Positions 13,411-20,982 of a stretch of DNA of 21,607 nucleotides are shown in pieces. Both the position numbers and the translations under genes were made by a program. Position 1 is the stretch's first letter; each line of letters opens with the position of its first letter. The notes below the pieces were generated by a model that was not told the origin of the DNA, made no database searches, and saw only the letters and a list, made by a program, of their open reading frames with translations. The stretch is from a virus: positions 1 through 21,607 of IMG/VR virus record IMGVR_UViG_3300034062_000641; one strand, 5' to 3'.

Positions 13411-14538
13411 GTGCAACACTCAAACATCGTAGGCGGCTCAACAGCCAAGCGCGTCATCAACTGCCCAGGCAGTGTGGCGCTGGTGCAAAAGATGCCCCCT
13501 AAGCCTTCAAGCAAATACGCTGACGAAGGCACACTCCTACACAACGTCATGGCTGAACTCATCATGAGCGAGGAGCCGCCAGAATATTACATTGGCACAC
13601 GCTATGAAGATCAAATTCTTACGCTTGAATTGGTGGAAGAAAAGATTCTGCCAGCCTTGCGCGCCCTTGACATCATCGACCCCGAGCATAAGATGGAAAT
13701 TGAGGCAGAGACTAGAGTTGGTTTTGGTGATCTGCTTCCTGGCGTGTTTGGTTCTACTGATCTTATTGGCCGCCTTGGTAATCGCGCCGTCGTTCTTGAT
13801 TGGAAATTCGGTGATGGTGTCATGGTCGAGGTGGAAGAAAACCCACAGTTGATGTTCTACGCCGCCGCCGCTATGCGTACACCCGAAGCGCAGTGGGCGT
13901 TTGAGGGCGTGACTGAGATCGAAATGGTCATTGTCCAGCCCCCTGAAGTACGCCGCTGGGTGACAACACCAAAGCGCATTTGGGAGTTTGAAGTGCAGTT
14001 GTACGCCGCAGTCAAAACAGCTATGAAGCCAGACGCGCCATTGGCCGTCGGTGACCATTGCCGTTGGTGCGCGGCCAAGCCTATCTGTCCTAAGATGACC
14101 GGCGCAGTAGACCGCGCATTGAAGGTGCAACTTGATAATTTAGACGCGCCCAAGATCAGCGCTTATCTCAAGAACGCTGACATGCTTGAGGATTGGATCA
14201 AAGACTTACGCGCCCTTGCATTGCAAATGCTTGAGTCTGGCGCCAAGTTGCCTGAATACAAACTGGTGGCCAAGCGTGCCATCAGGTCATGGTCGGATGA
14301 GGAGAAAGCCAAAGTCGCTTTGTTCGCATACGGCCTCACAGAATCTGAAGTGATGGAGACTTCTGTCGTCTCCCCTGCGAAGGCCGAGAAGGCGTTGAAG
14401 AAACGCAAGCTCGGCCTACCAGAAGACCTCGTGGTCGCCATCTCGTCAGGTAACACTTTGGCAAGCGTGGATGACCCACGACCCGAAGTGATGCTCTTGG
14501 GCAAACAGTTATCTGCTGCCCTTTCTAAAATCCAGTAA
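13411..14538 (+). CDS. DUF2800-type Fe-S nuclease of the Cas4/RecB (PD-(D/E)XK) family
   Basis: 375 aa, GTG start behind AAGGAC. Nuclease motifs: 'ADEGTLLHNVMAE' (E39, H44), 'GSTDLIG' (D117), 'VVLDWKFGDG' (D130, K132) and 'NPQLMFYAAAA' (Q146, Y150). Four cysteines in the Cas4/AddB arrangement, C18 plus C217/C220/C226 ('HCRWCAAKPICPKM'), should hold a 4Fe-4S cluster. All expected active-site residues are present. I connect this layout with phage DUF2800 proteins, thought to be exonucleases for recombination or host DNA breakdown. The C-terminal ~110 residues are helical and variable. First gene of the rightward replication operon, followed after 9 bp by the putative ssDNA-binding protein, an exonuclease-plus-SSB pairing often seen in phages. 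Confidence 0.82.
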   Translation: MQHSNIVGGSTAKRVINCPGSVALVQKMPPKPSSKYADEGTLLHNVMAELIMSEEPPEYYIGTRYEDQILTLELVEEKILPALRALDIIDPEHKMEIEAETRVGFGDLLPGVFGSTDLIGRLGNRAVVLDWKFGDGVMVEVEENPQLMFYAAAAMRTPEAQWAFEGVTEIEMVIVQPPEVRRWVTTPKRIWEFEVQLYAAVKTAMKPDAPLAVGDHCRWCAAKPICPKMTGAVDRALKVQLDNLDAPKISAYLKNADMLEDWIKDLRALALQMLESGAKLPEYKLVAKRAIRSWSDEEKAKVALFAYGLTESEVMETSVVSPAKAEKALKKRKLGLPEDLVVAISSGNTLASVDDPRPEVMLLGKQLSAALSKIQ

Positions 14539-14547
14539 AGGAAAATC

Positions 14548-15180
14548 ATGTCTAGTTTAGTAACCTTCTCTCAAGCAAACCTCCCCGCCGTTTCAACCTT
14601 GTCTAGCGCTTTGCGTTCGATCCAAGCCGAAGTCGGCCCAGCCGGTGTTGTCATCCTCAAGATGGACAAAACTGGTCACTGGGTCTTTGGTGCAGATCAA
14701 ACTGAAGTCGAAGACGACGCTGTTTGGGCTGTCAATCCTTTCTCCTTTGTCCACGGCTTTATTGCTTGGGGCGATGGCGAAGTGTTGGGCGAGAAAATGA
14801 CCAGCGTTAGCAATCCCTTGCCTGCTTTAGATGAGGCGCCCCCTCAAGCCAAAAAGGGCTGGGAGAGCCAAGTTGGCATGTCTTTGAAGTGCATCAGCGG
14901 CGAAGACAAGGGCATGGAAGCACGCTTCACCACCACGTCAGTGGGCGGCAAGCGCGCAGTTCAAACCTTGGCTGTTGCTCTGGCAGAGCAAGTCGAGAAA
15001 GACCAAACCAAGCCAGTGCCTGTCGTGCGTCTGAAGAAAGACCACTACGCTCACAAATCCTACGGCAAGATTTACACGCCAGTCTTTGAGATTGTCGAGT
15101 GGGTCAGTATGGATGGCGAGTCGCCTGAAGTTAAACCAGAGCCAGAAGCAGCACCTTCACGCCGCCGCCGTAGCGCTTAA
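14548..15180 (+). CDS. Putative single-stranded DNA-binding protein
   Basis: 210 aa with an AAAGGAAAA site. The core is beta-rich: 'GVVILKMDKTGHWVFGADQT', then 'QVGMSLKCISGEDKGMEARF', and 'HKSYGKIYTPVFEIVEW' near the end. Strand-rich composition, the gene order nuclease - this gene - polymerase, and no catalytic motif together suggest an OB-fold-like ssDNA-binding protein. The tail is unusual for such a role: after an acidic patch ('ESPEVKPEPEAA') it ends in 'SRRRRSA', basic where bacterial SSBs end acidic. The assignment is by context; an unrelated replication accessory protein is possible. Confidence 0.5.
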   Translation: MSSLVTFSQANLPAVSTLSSALRSIQAEVGPAGVVILKMDKTGHWVFGADQTEVEDDAVWAVNPFSFVHGFIAWGDGEVLGEKMTSVSNPLPALDEAPPQAKKGWESQVGMSLKCISGEDKGMEARFTTTSVGGKRAVQTLAVALAEQVEKDQTKPVPVVRLKKDHYAHKSYGKIYTPVFEIVEWVSMDGESPEVKPEPEAAPSRRRRSA

Positions 15181-15187
15181 CTTTCTG

Positions 15188-15208
15188 AAGCCCCGTGACA
15201 GGGGGCTT
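15188..15208 (+). terminator. Hairpin before the PP-loop gene (weak terminator or leader hairpin)
   Basis: AAGCCCC (15188-15194) pairs with GGGGCTT (15202-15208) around a 7-base loop, seven pairs mostly GC. Only one more T follows, then GG, so it is a poor intrinsic terminator by itself. It lies 7 bases after the putative ssDNA-binding gene and just before the ribosome site of the next gene. It could reduce read-through, protect the 3' end of the upstream message or shape expression of the next gene. Confidence 0.4.
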
Positions 15209-15224
15209 TGGAAAGGAGACGCTT

Positions 15225-15926
15225 ATGAAGCACGTTATTGGTCTGAGTGGGGGAAAAGATTCCACAGCGCTTGCGCTTCGGCTTATGGAAGTCGAGCCGC
15301 GTGAGTATGAACTAATCTGCAACGCCACGGGCAACGAGTTGCCTGAGATGGTTGAGCATTGGGCAAAGCTGGAGCGCATGCTCGGCCTGCCTATCAAACG
15401 CGTCGGTCACACGACCGATCTGTACGGCCTGATTGACGAGATGCAGATGTTGCCCAACTTCAGGGCGCGCTGGTGTACTCGTATCCTCAAGATCGAGCCG
15501 ACTATCAAATATTTTGAATCGCTGCCCGAAGGTTCTGTTTTGTACGTTGGCCTGCGCGCTGACGAAGAAGCCAGGCGCGGCATCTACGGCGAAGACATGA
15601 AGATTCGCTTTCCCATGCGTGAGTGGGGCTGGAAAGAAGCAGACGTCTGGAAATACTTAGGTGAGCGCGGCGTGTCAATACCGCGTCGCACCGACTGCGC
15701 CGTGTGCCCTTATCAGCGTCTGGGCGAGTGGCGTGACCTCTGGCGTGATTACCCTGAAGAATATGCAAGGGGTGTGGCCATCGAGGAGAAGCTCGGCCAC
15801 ACGTTCAGATCACCACAGCGTGATGCGTGGCCTGCTGCGCTCAAAGACTTGGCCGTTGAGTTTGAGAAAGGCCGCAAGATTCGCGGTGATGGCAATGCAC
15901 CTACTTGCAGGGTCTGCTCACTATGA
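15225..15926 (+). CDS. PAPS-reductase-like PP-loop protein (DndC/CysH superfamily)
   Basis: 233 aa from the ATG at 15225 with AAAGGAG upstream; the open frame extends to a GTG at 15195, which has no ribosome site and falls in the hairpin. 'GLSGGKDSTALA' (PP-loop SGGKDST, residues 8-14) activates a substrate with ATP. Later signatures are 'ARWCTRILKIEP' (C84), 'VLYVGLRADEEARRG', 'DCAVCPYQRLGEW' (C158, C161) and 'CRVCSL' at the end (C228, C231). Four paired cysteines could bind an Fe-S cluster or zinc, as in sulfur-handling relatives such as DndC. The family ranges from sulfate-reduction enzymes to DNA phosphorothioation and base or tRNA modification. A nucleic acid-modifying role in a replication operon seems likelier than sulfate metabolism. 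Stop overlaps the polymerase start in ATGA. Confidence 0.78.
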   Translation: MKHVIGLSGGKDSTALALRLMEVEPREYELICNATGNELPEMVEHWAKLERMLGLPIKRVGHTTDLYGLIDEMQMLPNFRARWCTRILKIEPTIKYFESLPEGSVLYVGLRADEEARRGIYGEDMKIRFPMREWGWKEADVWKYLGERGVSIPRRTDCAVCPYQRLGEWRDLWRDYPEEYARGVAIEEKLGHTFRSPQRDAWPAALKDLAVEFEKGRKIRGDGNAPTCRVCSL

Positions 15927-17827
15927 CATTGTGGGTTGACTTCGAGACACGCAGTACATGCGACCTACGCTCTAAAGGCGTATACAACTACGCGCAAGAT
16001 GCAAGCACCGACGTGCTGTGTATGTCCTACGCTTTCGACGATGAGGAAGTGGTGACATGGGTGCCGTCCCAGCCCTTCCCTGAGCGCGTTCGCAACTACA
16101 CCGGCCAGATCAGGGCGCATAACGCTGCGTTTGAGCGCTTGATCTTTTGGTATGTGTTGCAGATCAATTTTAAGTTGGAGCAGTTCTACTGCACGGCCAC
16201 ACAAGCCCGCGCCAACTGCGCGCCTGGCTCACTTGAGGACGTTGGCCGCTTTGCTGGCGCGTCTATGAAAAAAGATCACAGGGGCGCGCAATTAATTCGC
16301 TTGATGTGCGTGCCGCCGTTCAAAGACTCGCCTGAACTCATGGCCGAGATGATCCAGTACTGTGAGCAAGACGTGCGCGCCATGCGTGCGATCAGCAAGG
16401 CCATGCGCGACTTGTCTGCCGAAGAACTTACAGACTACCACGTCAACGAGCGCATCAATGATCGCGGCGTGTTGGTCGATGTGCCGCTATGCCAAGCAGC
16501 CGTTAAGTTTGCCTCCGATGAACTGATTGAGATCGAGCAGATTGTCAAGGAAGTCACGGGCGGCGCGATCACTAGCGTCAGGTCGCCACGCATGCGTGAG
16601 TGGGTGCTTGAGCGCGTGGGCGATGAAGCCAAGAAGTTGATGGAGAAGGATGGCAAGTACTCCATTGACAAAACTGTACGAGCCAATCTTTTACTCATGG
16701 AGAACCCCGATGAAGTCCCTGCCGATGTCCAAGAAGTTATCCAATGCGCCGACGACCTCTGGGCGTCTTCGGTGGCAAAGTTCAACCGACTTAGCTGTCT
16801 GGCGGATGAGGAGGATCAGAGGGTACGCGGAGCGTTCGTATTTGCTGGCGGTTCAGCAACAGGCCGAGCATCATCCTACGGCGCCCAAGTCCACAACTTC
16901 ACACGCAAGTGCGCTGACGAACCAGAAGACGTCAGGCAAGCCATGGTCAGAGGACACGCAATCGTGCCTCGGTATGGAAAGCGCGTTACCGATGTACTTA
17001 AGGGAATGCTTAGACCAGCGCTCGTCCCTGCAACAGGCAAGCACTTTGTCGTGGCAGACTGGGCGGCCATCGAAGCGCGAGTCAACCCGTGGCTTTCAGG
17101 GCGAGGCGCCGATAAACTGGAACTATTCCGAACTGGGGAAGATGTCTATAAAGTCAACGCCGCCGCAACCTTCAATGTTCGCGTGGCAGACGTCACCAAA
17201 GATCAACGACAGATTGGAAAAGTACAAGAATTGGCTTGTGGATTCGCCGGTGGTGTTGGGGCTTTCGCTGCTATGGGTCGGGCTTATGGGATCAGCTTAC
17301 CTGAACCTGTCGCCAAACGGATGGTTGATGGCTGGAGGCGGGCTAATCCTTGGTCTGTCCCTTATTGGTCGGCTCTGGAGGAGGCTTATACCCGCGCAAT
17401 GAGAAACAAGGGGCGTGAATTTAAGGCTGGCCGTATCACATACTTGTTTGACGGTCAACACCTATGGTATGCCCTACCCTCTGGCCGGATCTTGTGCTAC
17501 CCCTATGCCAAACTGGAATCAGAGGGCGTCAGTTATGCCAAGGCGGCATGGAAGCCCGCGCAAGATGCAAAAGAATGGCCACGCGCCCGCCTTTGGAAAG
17601 GCTTGGCATGTGAAAATGTGACGCAGGCGGTCGCCAATGACTTACTCCGACATTCCCTTAGACAACTCGATGACGTCGTGCTCCATGTGCATGATGAAAT
17701 CGTTGTCGAAACAGCCGACCCAGAAGCGGCAGAAAATTTAAAACGTGTGATGTGTACAGCGCCAGAGTGGGCAGATGGCCTGCCCTTGGCCGCTGAAGTT
17801 GAAACTATGAAAAGGTATGGCAAATGA
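15923..17827 (+). CDS. DNA polymerase I family (family A) with 3'-5' exonuclease
   Basis: 634 aa from the ATG at 15923, which overlaps the previous stop in ATGA; a TTG six codons earlier is less likely. Proofreading motifs: 'VDFETR' (D6, E8), 'AHNAAFER' (N67) and 'YCEQDVRA' (Y146, D150). Polymerase motif A is 'ADWAAIEARV' (D379, E384), motif B is 'RQIGKVQELACGFAGG' (R429, K433) and motif C is 'HVHDEIV' (D591, E592). All metal-binding and catalytic residues are intact. There is no 5'-nuclease domain, as usual for phage replicases. It synthesises phage DNA together with the primase-helicase that follows with a 4-bp overlap. Around motif B the codons shift to more ggt/gct/ctt/gga than in the flanks. 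Confidence 0.95.
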   Translation: MTLWVDFETRSTCDLRSKGVYNYAQDASTDVLCMSYAFDDEEVVTWVPSQPFPERVRNYTGQIRAHNAAFERLIFWYVLQINFKLEQFYCTATQARANCAPGSLEDVGRFAGASMKKDHRGAQLIRLMCVPPFKDSPELMAEMIQYCEQDVRAMRAISKAMRDLSAEELTDYHVNERINDRGVLVDVPLCQAAVKFASDELIEIEQIVKEVTGGAITSVRSPRMREWVLERVGDEAKKLMEKDGKYSIDKTVRANLLLMENPDEVPADVQEVIQCADDLWASSVAKFNRLSCLADEEDQRVRGAFVFAGGSATGRASSYGAQVHNFTRKCADEPEDVRQAMVRGHAIVPRYGKRVTDVLKGMLRPALVPATGKHFVVADWAAIEARVNPWLSGRGADKLELFRTGEDVYKVNAAATFNVRVADVTKDQRQIGKVQELACGFAGGVGAFAAMGRAYGISLPEPVAKRMVDGWRRANPWSVPYWSALEEAYTRAMRNKGREFKAGRITYLFDGQHLWYALPSGRILCYPYAKLESEGVSYAKAAWKPAQDAKEWPRARLWKGLACENVTQAVANDLLRHSLRQLDDVVLHVHDEIVVETADPEAAENLKRVMCTAPEWADGLPLAAEVETMKRYGK

Positions 17828-20118
17828 ACTTTCTTGAATTTTTAGTGTCCTTGGCCCCAGAGGGTGAGACTGCGCTGATCGTGCGTCAGAAACCTATGCT
17901 CAAGGATGGTGAGTTGCAGTTTCATGCAGACGGCGCGATCAAATGCACATGGCCCGCCATGTTGCCTGACGCCAAGATTAAAAAAGACTGGGCAATCTAC
18001 GGCAACACCGCGTCGTTTATCGTTGACCGTTTCAAGGATGGTCATGTGTCAGCAGGCGCGGCTTACTGCGAGTATGTGCTTGTGATGGTGCTTGACGATG
18101 TGGGCACAAAGGCCAAGACCCCGCCTCTTGAGCCGACTTGGAAGATGGAAACCTCAGAGGGTTCGTTCCAATGGGGCTACGCCTTCTCAGAACAACCTAC
18201 AAAGATGGATTTCAGCGCGGCCATCAAAGCCATTGCCGATGCAGGCTACACCGACTCTGGCGCGATCAATGCCGTGCGTAACTTCCGCCTGCCTGGTTCG
18301 ATCAACTTGAAACCAGACCGCAACAACTTTGCATCTAAGTTGGTCGAGTTTCACCCAGAGCGCGAATTTACGCTTGAGCAGATCTGTGCAGCGCTTGACG
18401 TTGTTCCCGCGCCTGCTGACTCAGTAGGTGTTAAGCCCATTCGATTAACAGACGACGGCGCAGACGATGTGATGGCGTGGTTGTCGGGTCAGGGTCTGCT
18501 GTTGTCTAAACCCAACGCTGAGGGCTGGGCAGGCGTGATCTGCCCTAACTCAGCCGAGCATACCGACGGCAACCCAGAAGGCCGTTACATGCCCGCCAAT
18601 CGTGCGTATTGCTGTCTGCATAGTCATTGCCTTGAAGTCGACTCTAGCGCGTTCCTTAAGTGGGTGTCAGACAATGGCGGCCCCAAGCATGCGCCTGGAC
18701 TTCGTGAAGAACTGCTGACCATGGCCATGGATCAGGCGTTGTCCAAGTTGACGCCCTCCGATATGTTCACAGATGACGCCGCAGCCGTGATCGCCGAGGT
18801 CGAGCGCAAGGAGCTGGGCCGTGTCGAGAAGTCGCAATGGTATGAGCGCTTTGCGTACATCCAAGACGACGAGTCCTACTTTGATATGCAGGACCGCCGT
18901 GAGATCTCCCGCCAGACCTTTAACGCCTTGTTCCGTCACATCCCCTGCAAGTCCATACATGGTAAAAACCCTAAAGTCGAGGCGTCTGTTAGTTTTGACG
19001 AGAACCGCCAGACCATGGGCGCAAAGGCGCTTGTCGGCATTACATACGCAGCAGGCGAGTCGGTCATTGTGGCCCGTGATGGTGATCTGTATGGCAATCG
19101 TTGGCGCGATGCGCGCCCTGCGGTCGGGTCTGGTGATGTGACCCCTTGGCTTGAGCATTGCAGGGCGCTAGTGCCTAACGCTGACGAGTTAGAACACATC
19201 TTTGACGTGATGGCGTTTAAGGTGCAGCACCCTGAGACCAAGATCAACCATGCCGTGTTGCATGGCGGCGATCAAGGGTCTGGCAAAGATACCATGTGGG
19301 CGCCGTTCATCTGGGCCGTCTGTGGCCCACACCTTAAGAATCGTGGCCTGCTGGACAACGACACCATGTCGTCGCAGTTCGGATATGCCCTTGAGTCTGA
19401 GATCCTGATCTTGAACGAGTTGAAAGAACCAGACGCCAAGGAGCGCAGGGCCTTGGCCAACAAACTCAAGCCCATCATCGCCGCGCCTCCTGAGATGCTG
19501 ACAGTTAACCGCAAGGGCCTACACCCCTACCAGATGGCCAATCGCGTGTTTGTGTTGGCGTTTTCTAATGACCCTGTGCCAATTAGTCTGGACTCGCAAG
19601 ACCGCCGTTGGTTTTGCGTGTGGTCGCACGCGCCGCGCATGACCGCGCAGGCCGCTGAAAAGATGTGGAAGTGGTACAAGGCGGGAGGCTTTGCGGCCAT
19701 TAGCGGTTGGCTTGCTTCGCGTGATGTGGCCGCATTTAATCCTGGTGCAGCCCCCATGTTGACCGAATTCAAGATGAACTTGGTTGAGCATGGTATGAGC
19801 ATGGCCGAAAGTTATCTTGTCGAGTTAATGCGTACCCGCATGGGTGAGTTTTCTAAGGGTGTGGTGGCGTCTCCCTTCCATGCGCTTTGTGACCGCCTAG
19901 CGGGCGCCGCGCCGTCTGGCGTAAAAGTTCCGCAGCCTGCCTTGTTGCATGCCCTGAAAGAGGCGGGATGGGTTGACATGGGCAGATTGAAGTCGCGGGA
20001 GTTTGACTCTAAAAAGCATATTTTCTGCGCGCCAGATATGGTCGATGTGTCCAAGTCTGAACTGCGCCGCCTTGTTGAAGATGTGCCATCGCCAATGTCT
20101 GTTAGGTTGGTCAAATAA
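17824..20118 (+). CDS. AEP-type primase / SF3 helicase fusion
   Basis: 764 aa, ATG in the polymerase stop (ATGA). The N-terminal ~200 residues look like an archaeo-eukaryotic primase: 'VLDDVGTK' (D91, D92) and 'AVRNFRLPGSINLKP' (R152-S159). Residues ~240-269 hold cysteines and histidines (C240, H246, C263, C264, H266, H268, C269) that could bind zinc. The C-terminal helicase is of the DUF5906 / virulence-E-like SF3 type: Walker A 'HGGDQGSGKDT' (K488), Walker B-like 'EILILNEL' (N531, E532), sensor 'AFSNDP' (N582) and 'SQDRRWF' with the arginine finger (R594/R595). It would unwind DNA and lay primers for the family A polymerase. The Walker B acidic position is Asn-Glu rather than Asp-Glu. Confidence 0.87.
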   Translation: MNFLEFLVSLAPEGETALIVRQKPMLKDGELQFHADGAIKCTWPAMLPDAKIKKDWAIYGNTASFIVDRFKDGHVSAGAAYCEYVLVMVLDDVGTKAKTPPLEPTWKMETSEGSFQWGYAFSEQPTKMDFSAAIKAIADAGYTDSGAINAVRNFRLPGSINLKPDRNNFASKLVEFHPEREFTLEQICAALDVVPAPADSVGVKPIRLTDDGADDVMAWLSGQGLLLSKPNAEGWAGVICPNSAEHTDGNPEGRYMPANRAYCCLHSHCLEVDSSAFLKWVSDNGGPKHAPGLREELLTMAMDQALSKLTPSDMFTDDAAAVIAEVERKELGRVEKSQWYERFAYIQDDESYFDMQDRREISRQTFNALFRHIPCKSIHGKNPKVEASVSFDENRQTMGAKALVGITYAAGESVIVARDGDLYGNRWRDARPAVGSGDVTPWLEHCRALVPNADELEHIFDVMAFKVQHPETKINHAVLHGGDQGSGKDTMWAPFIWAVCGPHLKNRGLLDNDTMSSQFGYALESEILILNELKEPDAKERRALANKLKPIIAAPPEMLTVNRKGLHPYQMANRVFVLAFSNDPVPISLDSQDRRWFCVWSHAPRMTAQAAEKMWKWYKAGGFAAISGWLASRDVAAFNPGAAPMLTEFKMNLVEHGMSMAESYLVELMRTRMGEFSKGVVASPFHALCDRLAGAAPSGVKVPQPALLHALKEAGWVDMGRLKSREFDSKKHIFCAPDMVDVSKSELRRLVEDVPSPMSVRLVK

Positions 20119-20143
20119 AAAAAGCCCCTATTGCTAGGGGCTT
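20117..20143 (-). terminator. Strong intrinsic terminator for the leftward right-hand operon
   Basis: AAGCCCCTA (20122-20130) pairs perfectly with TAGGGGCTT (20135-20143) around the loop TTGC. Read leftward, the stem is followed by a run of seven T (top-strand A run 20117-20123), the standard Rho-independent form. It lies 17 bases after the stop of the 19-residue gene. For rightward transcription the same hairpin follows the primase stop but only TT follows it, so termination there would be weaker. Confidence 0.85.
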
Positions 20144-20159
20144 ATGAGGTGTGGCAACG

Positions 20160-20219
20160 CTACAGATCAAGGAGAATGGCCAGTAGCGCGGCCATTATAA
20201 CCGCGATCAATAGAACCAT
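20160..20219 (-). CDS. 19-aa hydrophobic microprotein
   Basis: A 19-codon gene, 'MVLLIAVIMAALLAILLDL', entirely one transmembrane helix with a C-terminal Asp. An AAGGAG site lies 5 bases before the ATG, and the upstream stop shares its last base with the start (TGATG). It is the final gene of the leftward operon, directly before the intrinsic terminator. The start signal and junction make translation plausible. Single-helix peptides this small in phages often regulate or inhibit membrane proteins, but the target here is unknown. Confidence 0.5.
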   Translation of the reverse strand: MVLLIAVIMAALLAILLDL

Positions 20220-20416
20220 CAATAACTCCTTGTCATGGCCTCCAACGCGCCCCGATTCATAAGGCGGCGCGCCTCTGGCCCTTCGGCCATGGCCGCCTTG
20301 TATTCGTATTCTTCGGCCTTTCCCTGCTCATGCCTATAACCAAGGTCGATGTAATAGTGTTCGGTATAGGTCAGGGGTCTAAAAGGCGCGAGCGCCTCTG
20401 CTATGGTCTTGTTCAT
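20219..20416 (-). CDS. Small phage protein, unknown
   Basis: 65 aa beginning 'MNKTIAEALAPFRPLTYTEH' and continuing with Tyr/Glu-rich helix ('EYEYKAAMAEGPEARRLMNR'). The start overlaps the upstream stop in ATGA. Mostly helical, with no cysteine and no recognised motif. It belongs to the leftward operon of small genes and is followed by the 19-aa peptide with a one-base overlap. Confidence 0.55.
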   Translation of the reverse strand: MNKTIAEALAPFRPLTYTEHYYIDLGYRHEQGKAEEYEYKAAMAEGPEARRLMNRGALEAMTRSY

Positions 20417-20610
20417 GGCAGTAACTCCCTAGCGTCTGATGTAACCTTGGCCAACTTCTCTGTGTCGCCGTCTTCGATGGCGTCTAAGAGGGCATAGACG
20501 GCGTGTTGCAGATCCGCAATCTGTGCGAACATGGCAGCAATACCCGTAAAGCCCTCAGCGTGTGCAATGGCCTCTGCTTCGTCTGGCGTCAATTTTGTTA
20601 AGTCAATCAT
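20413..20610 (-). CDS. Small acidic helical protein, unknown
   Basis: 65 aa from the ATG at 20610 ('MIDLTKLTPDEAEAIAHAEG'), one base after the upstream stop; an ATG at 20619 adding three residues is an alternative. Acidic and helical, with 'AMFAQIADLQHAVYALLDAI' probably forming an amphipathic hairpin. No motif is recognised. Its stop is coupled by ATGA to the next gene. Confidence 0.55.
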   Translation of the reverse strand: MIDLTKLTPDEAEAIAHAEGFTGIAAMFAQIADLQHAVYALLDAIEDGDTEKLAKVTSDARELLP

Positions 20611-20611
20611 G

Positions 20612-20836
20612 TTATACATCCCAATCTTCAGTTGTTAATTTAATGTTGCAAAAGTCGGCGTGTGCCTTATTTGTGTGTTCGCGCACCAAGGCGCAGATGG
20701 CGTCGATTAAGTCGCGGTCCACCAAGTCGTTCATGGTGAATGTGGCAAAGGGTGCAGCATCCACGCCTTCCGGCGTGAACGCATTGCCACGGTGAAAGGT
20801 GACCGTTGTGCGGTCGTAATGTTTGACGTCGGTCAT
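20612..20836 (-). CDS. Small phage protein, unknown
   Basis: 74 aa beginning 'MTDVKHYDRTTVTFHRGNAF', with AGGAG before the ATG, which overlaps the upstream stop in ATGA. The N-terminal half has beta-strand character and the C-terminal half is helical ('NDLVDRDLIDAICALVREH'). One or two of its histidines could bind metal, but no family is recognised. Confidence 0.55.
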   Translation of the reverse strand: MTDVKHYDRTTVTFHRGNAFTPEGVDAAPFATFTMNDLVDRDLIDAICALVREHTNKAHADFCNIKLTTEDWDV

Positions 20837-20982
20837 TGTTCTGCTCCTAAGTTAATATGTACCCATTCGTCCATACTGCCGTCGACATAAGCAATGGCGT
20901 GGATGTCGTGGTCATTGAATGTGTAAACCTGGAGGGTTGGGTCACATTGTTGAAGTTGTTGGATTAGTTCTGCGACTGTCAT
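20833..20982 (-). CDS. 49-aa phage protein, unknown
   Basis: Begins 'MTVAELIQQLQQCDPTLQVY', then a strand-rich part containing 'DHDIHAIAYVDG', and ends 'EWVHINLGAEQ'. GAGGAGG lies before the ATG, and both ends are ATGA junctions with neighbours. The pattern of one helix and a small beta sheet resembles short phage proteins that start 'T.gELI..L...D.d..V'. It is too short for routine length cut-offs but well supported by signals. Confidence 0.6.
   Translation of the reverse strand: MTVAELIQQLQQCDPTLQVYTFNDHDIHAIAYVDGSMDEWVHINLGAEQ

Noticed and set aside
15195-15224. GTG start for the PP-loop gene
   Set aside because: It lies inside the hairpin without a ribosome site, while the ATG at 15225 has AAAGGAG and begins just before the PP-loop strand.
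16650-17402. 250-codon open frame inside the polymerase gene with a hydrophobic end
   Set aside because: It overlaps well-conserved polymerase motifs in another frame, has no ribosome site and an unnatural composition; treated as a shadow.
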